Positions 1 to 8,641 of a stretch of 64,000 nt of DNA are shown piece after piece. Made by a program: the position numbers and the translations under genes. Under the pieces are notes generated by a model. The model saw only the letters and a program-made list of their open reading frames with translations, ran no database searches and was not told where the DNA came from. The stretch spans positions 372,001 through 436,000 of the forward strand of contig PADC01000006.1 of assembly GCA_002700385.1 (NCBI GenBank), given 5' to 3'. Every line of letters begins with the position of its first letter. The stretch's first letter is position 1. This stretch comes from Cycloclasticus sp. (GTDB taxonomy: Bacteria; Pseudomonadota; Gammaproteobacteria; Methylococcales; Cycloclasticaceae).

Positions 1-382
1 CACCACTAACATACAACGTTTTGATGTGCTGGCTCATGCTTGCCAGCGATTGCAACAATAACGTCGACTTACCTATGCCAGGGTCACCACCAATTAAAAT
101 AGCTGAACCCGGCACAATCCCGCCACCCAGCACACGGTCTAATTCTTCTAAACCACTTTGACTCCGTTCAAGACGTTGCGCTTTAACGTCCGACAAAACC
201 TGTACTTCCGTCGAACTGGCTTGATCTGCATAGCCACTGAACCGATTCTCTTTCGACGAACGGCTCATTATTGATTCTTCGAGAGTATTCCATCCGCCAC
301 AATCCTGACACTGACCCGCCCACTTAGAGGTACTGGCACCACAGTCTCGACAGGTATAAACAGCTTTAGTTTTGCTCACCAT
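1..382 (-). CDS. radA: DNA repair protein RadA, N-terminal part (cut by window edge)
   Basis: The first 127 residues of a RadA/Sms-type branch-migration ATPase of recombinational repair are visible; the gene continues beyond base 1. The N-terminus carries the RadA C4 zinc finger (CRDCG followed 12 residues later by CQDCG), then the linker with LSDVKAQ and RLERS, and the Walker A loop GGDPGIGKST. Two adjacent ATG codons (385, 382) follow an AGAGG ribosome-binding site. I chose 382 for spacing. The start overlaps the 3' end of alr by about 17 bases, so the two are translationally coupled, probably downstream of dnaB-alr. Confidence 0.95.
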   Translation of the reverse strand, partial: MVSKTKAVYTCRDCGASTSKWAGQCQDCGGWNTLEESIMSRSSKENRFSGYADQASSTEVQVLSDVKAQRLERSQSGLEELDRVLGGGIVPGSAILIGGDPGIGKSTLLLQSLASMSQHIKTLYVSG

Positions 383-1466
383 CATCAACCTCTTTGATCA
401 CTCTTGTAACACGACTGGTTATACCGCACATCAAATCATAAGAAATGGTGTTGCTTTTTTCAGCCACTTCCTCAATCGGCAATCCAACTCCCCATAAAAC
501 CACTTCATCCCCTATTTGAATATTATGACACTGGCTCACATCAACACTAATCGAATCCATTGAGACACGCCCAACCAATGTTGCCTTCTGCCCTGCCACT
601 AAAACCGGCGTTCCTACCGAAGCATGGCGTGGATAACCATCCCCATAACCCACTCCAATTGTTGCGATCAAACGAGTTCTTTCAGCTTGCCAAGTGGCAC
701 CGTACCCAACAAAGCTTCCTTTCTTGATTGTCTTAAGTGAAATCACTTGGCTTTTAAAGGTCATCACCGCCTGCAAACCCTCATCACTGGCCTTAGCCCC
801 ATGAAATGGGCTTCCACCATAAAGCATGATGCCCGGCCGCACCCAATGTCGTTGTGCATTTTTCCAACCCAAAAGGCCTGCAGAATTTGCAATACTTTGC
901 TCACCGGATAAGCACGAAATACAATGATCAAAACAATTAATTTGTTGCTCGGTCGACACCGACGCCATATCATCTGCGCACGATAGATGCGTCATTAACT
1001 TCATCGGCAACCGCACCTTTCCCGATAATTGCAAGGCCTGGTAGACCCTCGTCACGGACGATGGGTCTACGCCTAAACGATTCATACCGGTATTAATCTT
1101 TAACCAGACTGAGACAGGTGTTGATAAATGACTTGAACTCAACAACCCCACCTGATATTCACTGTGAACAACCGCATCTAAGTCATATCGAGCAAACTGA
1201 TCAACTTGCTCCTGCGACATAAAACCACTCAAAACTAAAACCACCTTTTTAATGCCGGCTTTTCTTAGCATAATGGCTTCATCTAAGCGAGCGACAGCAA
1301 AGCCATCTACCATAGACAACGCCTGTGCAACGGCCAGCATCCCGTGGCCATATGCATCGGCCTTGATAACGGCCAGCCGTTTTGAATAAGGCGCCGCTTG
1401 CGCAACAAGTGAAGCATTATGCTTCAACGCAGCTAAATCAATTATAACTTCCGGGTTAAGCGACAT
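366..1466 (-). CDS. alr: alanine racemase
   Basis: PLP-dependent enzyme converting L-alanine to D-alanine for peptidoglycan. The protein has 366 residues, usual for the family. The PLP-lysine motif lies near residue 35 (AVIKADAYGHG). The C-terminal beta-domain carries the catalytic tyrosine region (VGYGATW) and the conserved SMDSISVD segment. It lies between dnaB and radA on the same strand, 49 bases after dnaB and overlapping radA. The dnaB-alr pairing is common in gammaproteobacteria. One copy is seen, so alr versus dadX cannot be separated by context beyond the dnaB linkage. Confidence 0.95.
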   Translation of the reverse strand: MSLNPEVIIDLAALKHNASLVAQAAPYSKRLAVIKADAYGHGMLAVAQALSMVDGFAVARLDEAIMLRKAGIKKVVLVLSGFMSQEQVDQFARYDLDAVVHSEYQVGLLSSSHLSTPVSVWLKINTGMNRLGVDPSSVTRVYQALQLSGKVRLPMKLMTHLSCADDMASVSTEQQINCFDHCISCLSGEQSIANSAGLLGWKNAQRHWVRPGIMLYGGSPFHGAKASDEGLQAVMTFKSQVISLKTIKKGSFVGYGATWQAERTRLIATIGVGYGDGYPRHASVGTPVLVAGQKATLVGRVSMDSISVDVSQCHNIQIGDEVVLWGVGLPIEEVAEKSNTISYDLMCGITSRVTRVIKEVDDGEQN

Positions 1467-1515
1467 AACCTATTTATTCATGGCTTATTTTGCCCTAGGG
1501 ACACCATACATTGAG

Positions 1516-2913
1516 TTAATATTCATCATCAATATAGGCGTCATTCATATGGTTTTCAAAGCGAGTGTATTGCCCCAAGAAAGTTAGTCGACAAGTCCCA
1601 ATCGGGCCATTACGTTGTTTACCAATAATAATTTCTGCCACGCCCTTCGCATCCGAGTCTTCGTTATACACCTCATCTCTATAAATGAAGATAATAACGT
1701 CAGCATCCTGCTCAATACTCCCAGACTCCCTGAGATCAGACATCACAGGCCGTTTATTAGGCCGCTGTTCCAAGTTACGATTCAACTGAGATAAAGCAAT
1801 GACGGGGACATCCAGCTCTTTGGCCAGTGCTTTCAAGGAACGTGAAATATCAGATATTTCTGCCACCCGACTTTCACTCTTCGAAGGGGACTGCATCAAC
1901 TGCAAGTAATCGAGTACGATTAACCCAAGTTGACCATGTTCTTTCATCAGCCGTCGTGCACGAGCACGCACCTCCATTGGGCTTAAAGCGGGGGTATCAT
2001 CAATAAAAATTTTAGCTTCGGCCAATAAATTAATGGATGATTGCATGCGCGGCCATTCATCATCATCAAGCTGCCCTGTCCTTACTTTATGTTGGTCTAT
2101 ACGACCCAGAGATGACATCATCCTCATTGCCAAAGCGTCGCCCGGCATCTCCATACTAAAAACAGCGATCGGCAAACCACTTTGGATACCAACATTTTCA
2201 GCCAAATTCATCGCAAAACTGGTTTTCCCCATTGAAGGACGTCCAGCGACAATAATTAAATCTGCAGGCTGTAACCCTGACGTCATTTCGTCTAAATCTG
2301 TAAACCCGGTACTGACGCCTGTTATTGCCTCTTGGTTTTCGTGTAACTCCGTTATCTTATCAACCGCCACACTGAGCAAATCTTTAATCGATTCAAAGCC
2401 TTTTTGCCCTTTTGCGCCTTGCTCAGCTATTTTAAAAACTTTACTTTCGGCTTCATCTAGCAGTTCGTTTATATCTCGGCCTTCCGTATCAAAACCAGAA
2501 TCAGAAATTTCATTCCCAATATGAATTAACTGACGACGAACCGAACGCTGTCTAACAATAGAAGCGTAACTGACTATATTCGCCGCACTGGGGGTGTCTT
2601 TAGCCAGCGCCCCTAAATACGCCAGACCTCCTACCTGCTCTAACTCCCCTGCTTGACCCAATATTTCAGAAATAGTCACCACATCAAACGGTTGATCTTT
2701 CTTCGCCAGATCAGCAATCGACTCGAAAATAAGACGGTGATCTTTTCGGTAAAAGTCTTCGGGGGCAACTTTGTCTGCTACGGTATCCCAGCATTGATTA
2801 TCCAACATCAACCCACCTAAAACGGCTTGTTCTGCTTGTAAAGAATGCGGAGGAACACGGAGAAACTCCGTTTCATCCGGCATATCGTAGTCAAATATAG
2901 GTTCTTCAGGCAT
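1516..2913 (-). CDS. dnaB: replicative DNA helicase DnaB
   Basis: Hexameric 5'-3' helicase of the replication fork. Residues ~20-120 form the N-terminal helical domain that binds primase (PPHSLQAEQAVLGGLMLD start). The RecA-like C-terminal domain has Walker A GRPSMGKT near residue 225, Walker B region LIVLDYLQLM, and the QLNRNLEQRPNKRP and SDLRESGSIEQDADVI motifs. Length (465) is typical and no intein is present. It is preceded by rplI, from which it is separated by an intrinsic terminator, so it probably has its own promoter in the 113-base gap. Confidence 0.97.
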   Translation of the reverse strand: MPEEPIFDYDMPDETEFLRVPPHSLQAEQAVLGGLMLDNQCWDTVADKVAPEDFYRKDHRLIFESIADLAKKDQPFDVVTISEILGQAGELEQVGGLAYLGALAKDTPSAANIVSYASIVRQRSVRRQLIHIGNEISDSGFDTEGRDINELLDEAESKVFKIAEQGAKGQKGFESIKDLLSVAVDKITELHENQEAITGVSTGFTDLDEMTSGLQPADLIIVAGRPSMGKTSFAMNLAENVGIQSGLPIAVFSMEMPGDALAMRMMSSLGRIDQHKVRTGQLDDDEWPRMQSSINLLAEAKIFIDDTPALSPMEVRARARRLMKEHGQLGLIVLDYLQLMQSPSKSESRVAEISDISRSLKALAKELDVPVIALSQLNRNLEQRPNKRPVMSDLRESGSIEQDADVIIFIYRDEVYNEDSDAKGVAEIIIGKQRNGPIGTCRLTFLGQYTRFENHMNDAYIDDEY

Positions 2914-2973
2914 GAATGGACTTAGAAAAATTAGCGTTTTTTATGATTGTACAGGAAGGCGAAATCTCTTCGC

Positions 2974-3007
2974 AAAAAAAAGCCGGTGCCACAATGACAC
3001 CGGCTTT
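2974..3007 (-). terminator. intrinsic terminator after rplI
   Basis: On the minus strand, 20 bases after the rplI stop, an AAGCCGGTG / CACCGGCTT stem with a short loop is followed by a run of eight or nine T residues. It should end the rpsF-rpsR-DUF2232-rplI transcript before dnaB. Confidence 0.9.
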
Positions 3008-3026
3008 ATTTATTAAATGCAATATT

Positions 3027-3476
3027 TTAGTCTTCAGCCACAACTGATAATTTAAGTGACGCAACAACATCAGAATGCAAATGAATCGCCACTTCAAACT
3101 CACCTGTTTGTCTAATTGAGCCTTCAGGCAGTTTAATTTCTTGCTTCTCAACTTCAACACCAGCTTCAGCACAGGCTTTCATAATGTCGGGCAACCCCAC
3201 TGAACCAAACAGCTTACCTTCTTCACCCGCTTGATGAGTGATCGTTAAGTTCAATGTCGAAATAATGTCAGCTCTTTCTTGAGCCTTTGTTAAACGTTCT
3301 GCTTCTGCTTTTTCAAGCTCAGCCCTGCGCGCTTCAAATTCTTTAATTCTCTCTGGTGTTGCCAATACAGCTTTTCCACATGGAATTAAAAAGTTACGTC
3401 CAAAACCTGGCTTGACAGAAACCTTGTCACCCAAGTTACCCAAATTTGCTACTTTTTCAAGAAGAATAATGTTCAT
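3027..3476 (-). CDS. rplI: 50S ribosomal protein L9
   Basis: L9 binds 23S rRNA at the base of the L1 stalk. It has 149 residues and the canonical N-terminal domain (MNIILLEKVANLGNLGD, then VKPGFGRNFLIP), the long connecting helix (EFEARRAELEKAEAERL) and the C-terminal domain with GKLFGSVG. It is the last gene of the S6-S18-DUF2232-L9 cluster and is followed by a strong terminator. Confidence 0.97.
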   Translation of the reverse strand: MNIILLEKVANLGNLGDKVSVKPGFGRNFLIPCGKAVLATPERIKEFEARRAELEKAEAERLTKAQERADIISTLNLTITHQAGEEGKLFGSVGLPDIMKACAEAGVEVEKQEIKLPEGSIRQTGEFEVAIHLHSDVVASLKLSVVAED

Positions 3477-3515
3477 CTTTACTAAATCCTATTTATTTTA
3501 AAATTCAATTCAGCG

Positions 3516-4421
3516 CTACGTTTTAATAAACCGTTGTCGCCAATCCACCCAAACATCCGATAACCCTATTAACACTAAAGGCAACATCAAATGTGGCACA
3601 AAAAACACCGCAAGATAAAACACAGCGAGCAGGTACCGCCCACCTCCTCGGTTTTTTATCACCACATGAATCACCGATATACCAACGATAAAAAATAATA
3701 ACAAAATCGGTATATCAAGATTCCATATGAATTCTGCAAATTGCCCATCTAACAAACTCGCTATAACAATCAACAGAGCAAATACTAATCCATCACGGGG
3801 CAATAAACGAAGGTGACTAAATTCTTTATCGAAGCCGCCTTCGTAAAATAAAAGGCCTTGCCACCATCTACCCAACAACAAACTTACTAACAAGCTAACC
3901 AAGGTGCCCGCAACGACTATTCCCGTTATATATTGTGACCAAAATTCCAGCCCTTCTTGTAATTCTGCTTGAGTGACGGGCAATTCTTGTTGTTCCGTCA
4001 AACTGGTGACAACGTCTTGAATGCCTGACGCCCAAAGTTGAGCCGGATCACCTACCGTTAGGTATACGGCCGTCACTGCCAACATCCCAAGAACAACCAA
4101 AGTTTCTAAGGCTTTATTTAACTCGCCTGTTTGACGCAACACCATGGACACAAAAAACGCTGGCAGCCACATAATAAACAAATATGTTAAAGAAACCAGT
4201 GACGTCCCTAATAATATATAACCGATTAACGCGGTTGCGACAGTCGACCCTATCAAAACCCTTAAGCCATCAATGGGGCCATTTCTTAATGTCACTAAAC
4301 AAACAGCTGCCACACTCACGATCAATAACGGCGGCATCAGCAATGATAAAATGGCCATTGTAGCCACAACCACCGTCGCTTGCCGTCCACCTTGCATGAT
4401 AAATGTTGCCAGTGCTTTCAT
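3516..4421 (-). CDS. DUF2232 (YybS-like) integral membrane protein
   Basis: A 301-residue hydrophobic protein with about eight predicted membrane segments, beginning just after a short N-terminal GGRQAT stretch and ending with a basic WRQRFIKT tail. Proteins of the DUF2232/YybS family occupy exactly this place, between rpsR and rplI, in many gammaproteobacteria. The molecular function is unknown, and the overall architecture (ECF-transporter S-component-like helices) is only a family-level suggestion. It lies 39 bases from rplI and 38 from rpsR, so it is co-transcribed with the ribosomal genes. Confidence 0.8.
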   Translation of the reverse strand: MKALATFIMQGGRQATVVVATMAILSLLMPPLLIVSVAAVCLVTLRNGPIDGLRVLIGSTVATALIGYILLGTSLVSLTYLFIMWLPAFFVSMVLRQTGELNKALETLVVLGMLAVTAVYLTVGDPAQLWASGIQDVVTSLTEQQELPVTQAELQEGLEFWSQYITGIVVAGTLVSLLVSLLLGRWWQGLLFYEGGFDKEFSHLRLLPRDGLVFALLIVIASLLDGQFAEFIWNLDIPILLLFFIVGISVIHVVIKNRGGGRYLLAVFYLAVFFVPHLMLPLVLIGLSDVWVDWRQRFIKT

Positions 4422-4459
4422 AATGCAGGGTTAAAAACGCGATTTTTCGCGTAAAAACT

Positions 4460-4696
4460 CTAACGATCGTGTGCGTCGCAATACGGGATCAATGACAAAA
4501 AGCGTGCTTTTTTGATAGCTGCTGTCAATTGACGCTGATACTTTGCTTTTACACCGGTAACACGTGCAGGAATAATCTTTCCTGTTTCCGTCATGTACTC
4601 TTTTAGTGTATCTAAATCTTTATAATCGATTTCTTTTACATTTTCCGCCGTAAAACGACAATAACGCGGACGTCTAAAACCTTTATCAAATGCCAT
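4460..4696 (-). CDS. rpsR: 30S ribosomal protein S18
   Basis: A 78-residue basic protein with the S18 core: RPRYCRF near the N-terminus, [12 protein letters not shown], and the C-terminal [19 protein letters not shown]18 forms a heterodimer with S6 on the 30S platform; the S6 gene is immediately upstream. The ribosome-binding site AAGGAAAA is well placed before the ATG. Confidence 0.97.
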   Translation of the reverse strand: MAFDKGFRRPRYCRFTAENVKEIDYKDLDTLKEYMTETGKIIPARVTGVKAKYQRQLTAAIKKARFLSLIPYCDAHDR

Positions 4697-4728
4697 GTCT
4701 TTTCCTTAAATATTGGTTATACAGTGTC

Positions 4729-5157
4729 TTATTCTTCAGCTGCTGTTTCTGCTACAGAATCAGCCGCTTTGATTTCTTCTACTGGTGCGTCAGCGCTTTC
4801 TTCTACTGGCTTTACATCGGCTTTAGTGACCTCTTTTTCATTTGATTTAGCCAGTGGCGTTGTACCTGTCACTGCTTCATCACGACGCATAATCATGTTT
4901 CTAATCACGGCATCGTTAAATTTAAATGATTTTTCTAACTCATCAAGAGCCTCTTGATCACATTCAATATTCATTAATGTGTAATGGGCTTTATGAATTT
5001 TATTAATTGGATAGGCAAGCTGCCTTCTACCCCAGTCTTCCACGCGGTGAACATTTCCACCCCGCTCAGTAATAGAAGCACTATAACGTTCAATCATTGC
5101 AGGAACCTGCGCACTTTGGTCTGGGTGAACCAAAAAGACCACTTCGTAATGTCTCAT
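4729..5157 (-). CDS. rpsF: 30S ribosomal protein S6
   Basis: The protein has 142 residues. The S6 fold is recognisable from [26 protein letters not shown] and [10 protein letters not shown]. The last ~40 residues are an Ala/Glu-rich acidic tail, as in other proteobacterial S6 proteins, where RimK adds glutamates. Whether rimK exists here is not visible. It is the first gene of the S6-S18-DUF2232-L9 operon. Confidence 0.97.
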   Translation of the reverse strand: MRHYEVVFLVHPDQSAQVPAMIERYSASITERGGNVHRVEDWGRRQLAYPINKIHKAHYTLMNIECDQEALDELEKSFKFNDAVIRNMIMRRDEAVTGTTPLAKSNEKEVTKADVKPVEESADAPVEEIKAADSVAETAAEE

Positions 5158-5274
5158 TTTCTTTCCTTATGGATTAAAAGCCTCTCTGATAGCCAGATGA
5201 GGCAAGGATTGAGGCCTATCACAGACCACAATTTCGAACGCGCGATTTTACAGGGGTTGAGTGTTTAAATCAAG

Positions 5275-6048
5275 TTAACGACTTAATCCTCTGACCGGCT
5301 TTAATATCTGTTTATTTTGTCGATGTGTTTCATACAAAATAATGCCTGTCGCTACAGAAACATTTAAACTCTCTACTTTGTCAGACATCGGTATTTTAAT
5401 TAACTGATCACATTGCTGTTGAGTTAATTGCCTTAAGCCTTTTCCTTCTGCTCCCATCACGATGGCCACAGAACCCGTCAGTTCAGCGTCAAACACATCA
5501 AGCGTCGCTTCACCCGCTGCTCCACTTAACCAGATACCTTGAGCTTTAAGGTATTTAAGCGTTCTGACCAAATTGGTGACTCGATAAACTGGAAGTACTT
5601 CAGCTGCACCACTGGCTACTTTACAAACCGTTGCGTTTAAGCGGCACGCATTATCCTTAGGGACAATAACGCCCTGCACCCCAACTGCAAGAGCGGTTCT
5701 TAAACACGCACCCAAATTATGTGGATCGGTCACTTGATCTAATACCAAATAAAAAGCATCCTCTTCTTGCTCTTTAATTGCCTTTTTGAGGGCTTCTTCT
5801 GTGCGTTCTTGCGGTAATTTAGCGGTTAGCACAATGCCTTGGTGATTACCGTTGCTAGATAGTTTTTCAAGCATTTTTTTATCTGTAAACTCAAGACGAA
5901 TACCCATGTTTTCCAATAGTCTTATTATCGCTCGTAGCTTACTATCTTTTCTTTCACGATCGACCCAAGCTCCAACTATTTGATCCGGCCTTGCGTTAAT
6001 GAGCGCCTGCGCAGCATGAAGGCCATATATTTTTTGAATATCCGCCAT
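5275..6048 (-). CDS. rlmB: 23S rRNA (Gm2251) 2'-O-methyltransferase
   Basis: SPOUT-family rRNA methyltransferase modifying G2251 in the peptidyl-transferase P-loop. It has 257 residues. The N-terminal substrate-binding domain starts IYGLHAAQALI. The C-terminal trefoil knot shows the SpoU motifs DQVTDPHNLGACLRTA, VMGAEGKGLR and IPMSDKVESLNVSVATGI. Its start codon directly abuts the rnr stop codon (TAA-ATG), an arrangement known as vacB-rlmB in gammaproteobacteria. Confidence 0.95.
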   Translation of the reverse strand: MADIQKIYGLHAAQALINARPDQIVGAWVDRERKDSKLRAIIRLLENMGIRLEFTDKKMLEKLSSNGNHQGIVLTAKLPQERTEEALKKAIKEQEEDAFYLVLDQVTDPHNLGACLRTALAVGVQGVIVPKDNACRLNATVCKVASGAAEVLPVYRVTNLVRTLKYLKAQGIWLSGAAGEATLDVFDAELTGSVAIVMGAEGKGLRQLTQQQCDQLIKIPMSDKVESLNVSVATGIILYETHRQNKQILKPVRGLSR

Positions 6049-8271
6049 TTATCGCCTTGGTTTCTTATCGCGCTTAACCATTCTTTTCTTCTTTTGCTTG
6101 GCACCTGCTAACGCTAAATCAATTTTTTTATCATCAAGATTAACCTTAACGACCTTGACCTTCACTCTATCCCCCAAACGATAAGATTGATTGGATCGCT
6201 CACCTAATAAACGGTGTTTACTCGCGTCAAAGTGATAGTAATCATCACCCAAGGCAGTCACGTGGACTAAACCATCGATATAGACCTTACTCAGCTCAAC
6301 AAACAAACCAAATGAGGTGACAGATGAAACAACACCCTCAAATTCCTGACCAATTTTATCCATCATAAATTCACATTTCAGCCAGCTCTCTACATCACGT
6401 GTAGCTTCATCTGCTCGACGACTACAATGCGAACAATGTTCACCAAACAAGGCCATATCTTCATCAGAATAAATAAAACCCGTTGCTTTTTTCTTGGCTA
6501 GGATATGCTTAATAGCACGATGCGTTAACAGGTCTGGATATCGGCGGATTGGAGAAGTGAAATGTGCATACAATTCTAATGCTAAACCAAAGTGCCCTTG
6601 CTGTTCTGGACCGTACATCGCTTGTGACATTGAACGCAACATAACCGTTTCAATTAAATGGGCATCGGGTCTATTTTGTATACTGGCCATCAATTGCTTG
6701 TAATGATGAGGTTTTGGCTCCTCGCCTCCATCTAACGTTAACCCCAACTCAGACAAAAAGCCCCTTAATTTTAACAGCCTGTCGACACTCGGGCCTTCGT
6801 GAATACGCAATAAATTCGGCATGTTATGTTCTGCTAAAAAACGTGCCGTTGATGCATTCGCCGCTATCATGAATACTTCGATCAGTCGATGCGCATCATG
6901 CCGAACTCGTGGTTCAATCGTTTTAATTTTACGTTGATTATCAAAAATGAACCGCGTTTCAAAGGTATCAAATTCAAGCGCACCACGTTTGTCTGCTGCC
7001 TGTTTCATAACACCATAGAGTGCCCTTAACGCCTTTAAATGTGGCAAAAGTTTTTTATGCTTTTCTAATAATTCAGGGCTCGTTTCATTAAATATTAAAC
7101 CCACTTCATCATAAGTCAGCCTTGCATGAGAATGCATCACCGCTTGATAAAATGTCGCCTTGGTGACCTCTCCTTGCTCATCTAAACGCATTTCGCAAAC
7201 CATACACAAGCGATCTACCTGAGGGTTTAAACTGCATAAGCCATTCGACAAAACTTCGGGCAGCATCGGAATGACTTTTTCAGGAAAATAAACGGATGTT
7301 CCACGCTCATAGGCTTCAATATCAATGGCGCTATTCGGTTGGACATAATGCGCAACGTCTGCAATTGCAACGCAAAGCTTCCAGCCCTTTGCCATTTTTT
7401 TACAGAACACAGCATCATCAAAGTCTCGAGCATCCTCTCCATCTATCGTTACAAAAGGCAACTTTCGAATATCTTTCCGATCATCAAGGTCTGCATCAAG
7501 AACCTCTTCGGTAAAATCTTGCGCTTCGCTTAGCACGGTTTGAGGCCAAATATTTGGCAACTCATGTGAGCGAATTGCCATGTCGATTTCCATACCAGGC
7601 GCCATGTGGTCACCCATCACTTCGATCACTTTGCCAATCGCTTGCGTTCTTGAAGATGGATAATGCATGATCTGAGCCAGCACGATTTGACCATCTTTTG
7701 CACCTAAGGTGGCCTTCCCTGGAACAAAAATATGTTGAAAGATTCGCTTATTCTCTGCTTCGATATGGAAAATACCCATCACGTCAAAAAATCGCCCAAC
7801 AACTGTTTTAACTTTTCGATCCAACACTTCCACAACACGTGCTTCAAGCTTCCCTTGGCGGTTTAATTTTCCACGACTGACGACCACACGATCACCATGC
7901 ATTATCGCCCTCATTTCATGAGGAGGGATAAACATATCTTCACCACCGGCATCACGTTTCAAAAAACCAAACCCATCGGCATGTCCAATCACCGTGCCAG
8001 TCTCAAGATCACTTTGTTGCACCAGACAGTACTGTTCTTTTCGATTAAACAGCAATTCACCCGACTTCAACATCGCTGACAAATGGCGTGAGAGCGATTT
8101 CTTTTCACGCTTTAAATGCACACCCAAACCCTCAGCAATATCAACCCAATTTTGGGGCCGTTTTTGATTGGCCAAATAACTCACCACATCGGTTTTACTG
8201 ATAAGCTCATTATCTTTTAGGGAAACGGTCTCTTTCTTAGACGGTTTATTGCTTGGCTTCATTTTAGACAC
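6049..8271 (-). CDS. rnr: ribonuclease R
   Basis: Processive 3'-5' exoribonuclease that degrades structured RNA, active in rRNA and tmRNA quality control. It has 740 residues: an N-terminal winged helix (residues ~25-90), cold-shock domains, the RNB catalytic domain with the metal-binding signature DGEDARDFDDAVF near residue 277, a C-terminal S1 domain and a Lys/Arg-rich tail. The listed start is a GTG at 8271. An in-frame ATG lies at 8262. Neither has a clear Shine-Dalgarno sequence, so the start is uncertain by three codons. Confidence 0.95.
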   Translation of the reverse strand: MSKMKPSNKPSKKETVSLKDNELISKTDVVSYLANQKRPQNWVDIAEGLGVHLKREKKSLSRHLSAMLKSGELLFNRKEQYCLVQQSDLETGTVIGHADGFGFLKRDAGGEDMFIPPHEMRAIMHGDRVVVSRGKLNRQGKLEARVVEVLDRKVKTVVGRFFDVMGIFHIEAENKRIFQHIFVPGKATLGAKDGQIVLAQIMHYPSSRTQAIGKVIEVMGDHMAPGMEIDMAIRSHELPNIWPQTVLSEAQDFTEEVLDADLDDRKDIRKLPFVTIDGEDARDFDDAVFCKKMAKGWKLCVAIADVAHYVQPNSAIDIEAYERGTSVYFPEKVIPMLPEVLSNGLCSLNPQVDRLCMVCEMRLDEQGEVTKATFYQAVMHSHARLTYDEVGLIFNETSPELLEKHKKLLPHLKALRALYGVMKQAADKRGALEFDTFETRFIFDNQRKIKTIEPRVRHDAHRLIEVFMIAANASTARFLAEHNMPNLLRIHEGPSVDRLLKLRGFLSELGLTLDGGEEPKPHHYKQLMASIQNRPDAHLIETVMLRSMSQAMYGPEQQGHFGLALELYAHFTSPIRRYPDLLTHRAIKHILAKKKATGFIYSDEDMALFGEHCSHCSRRADEATRDVESWLKCEFMMDKIGQEFEGVVSSVTSFGLFVELSKVYIDGLVHVTALGDDYYHFDASKHRLLGERSNQSYRLGDRVKVKVVKVNLDDKKIDLALAGAKQKKKRMVKRDKKPRR

Positions 8272-8449
8272 AATAGCTGAGGTTTGATATAAGGAGGGCT
8301 ACTAAGCGTAATACCCCTTAGCCGAGTTTGCAACCTATTGTTCCACCTCTCCAAGTCAATAATATCATCATGATAAAGACGCTTTAACTCCCTTAAAAAC
8401 ACCTTTCAACGTTAATTAAAGAAAAGATATTTTCTCTTTCAACACCTAG
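8272..8449. other. intergenic stretch upstream of rnr and of the sRNA candidate
   Basis: No ORF or RNA gene is recognisable here. The minus-strand rnr promoter must lie in this AT-rich segment, but I could not single out a convincing -35/-10 pair. The rest of the gap, up to 8641, holds the CRP-type palindrome, the small RNA candidate and its terminator described separately. Confidence 0.5.
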
Positions 8450-8465
8450 AGTGACGAATGTCACA
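8450..8465 (+). promoter_or_regulatory. CRP/FNR-family type operator upstream of sRNA candidate
   Basis: AGTGACGAATGTCACA fits the CRP half-site layout GTGA-N6-TCAC, with a perfect GTGAC/GTCAC inverted repeat. Its centre (8457.5) lies about 41 bases upstream of the start expected from the TAAAAT box at 8487-8492. That is the position of a class II activator site, and it fits the absence of a good -35 hexamer. Which CRP-family protein would bind is inference. Confidence 0.5.
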
Positions 8466-8497
8466 ATGCAACAGCTTTTGCTTATATAAAATTCTTC

Positions 8498-8581
8498 TCA
8501 GTTGGAATGTTCTCAGGATGTACCAACCTCCTCAGGTTCAATAGAACCTCTTAACCCGCGATTTTATCGCGGGTTTTTTTT
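8498..8581 (+). ncRNA. candidate small regulatory RNA (~84 nt) with terminator
   Basis: A plus-strand transcript is suggested by a -10-like TAAAAT box (8487-8492), an upstream CRP-type site and an intrinsic terminator at the end. Internally it can form GTTGG/CCAAC (8501-8505 with 8523-8527) and AGGTTC-AATA-GAACCT (8534-8549). The first loop shows AGGATGT, the core of a CsrA-binding site, and a second GGA follows GTTG at 8504-8506. No ORF is present. I do not recognise a known family; with only two GGA motifs it is not a classical CsrB/RsmY. Spot 42-like CRP control is an analogy only. Confidence 0.5.
8553..8581 (+). terminator. intrinsic terminator of sRNA candidate
   Basis: AACCCGCGAT / ATCGCGGGTT stem with a TTT-type short loop followed by eight T residues on the plus strand. 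No protein gene precedes it on this strand. That is the main argument for a small non-coding transcript upstream. Confidence 0.85.
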
Positions 8582-8641
8582 ATTATTTCTCCTGATAAAA
8601 ACCGTCCCTAATTAGATTGCCCGTTATCATGGCCTGTATCC

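Noticed and set aside
8498-8581. Classical CsrB/RsmY-type sponge RNA
   Set aside because: Only two GGA motifs are present, too few for a CsrA-titrating RNA; kept only as an unclassified sRNA candidate.
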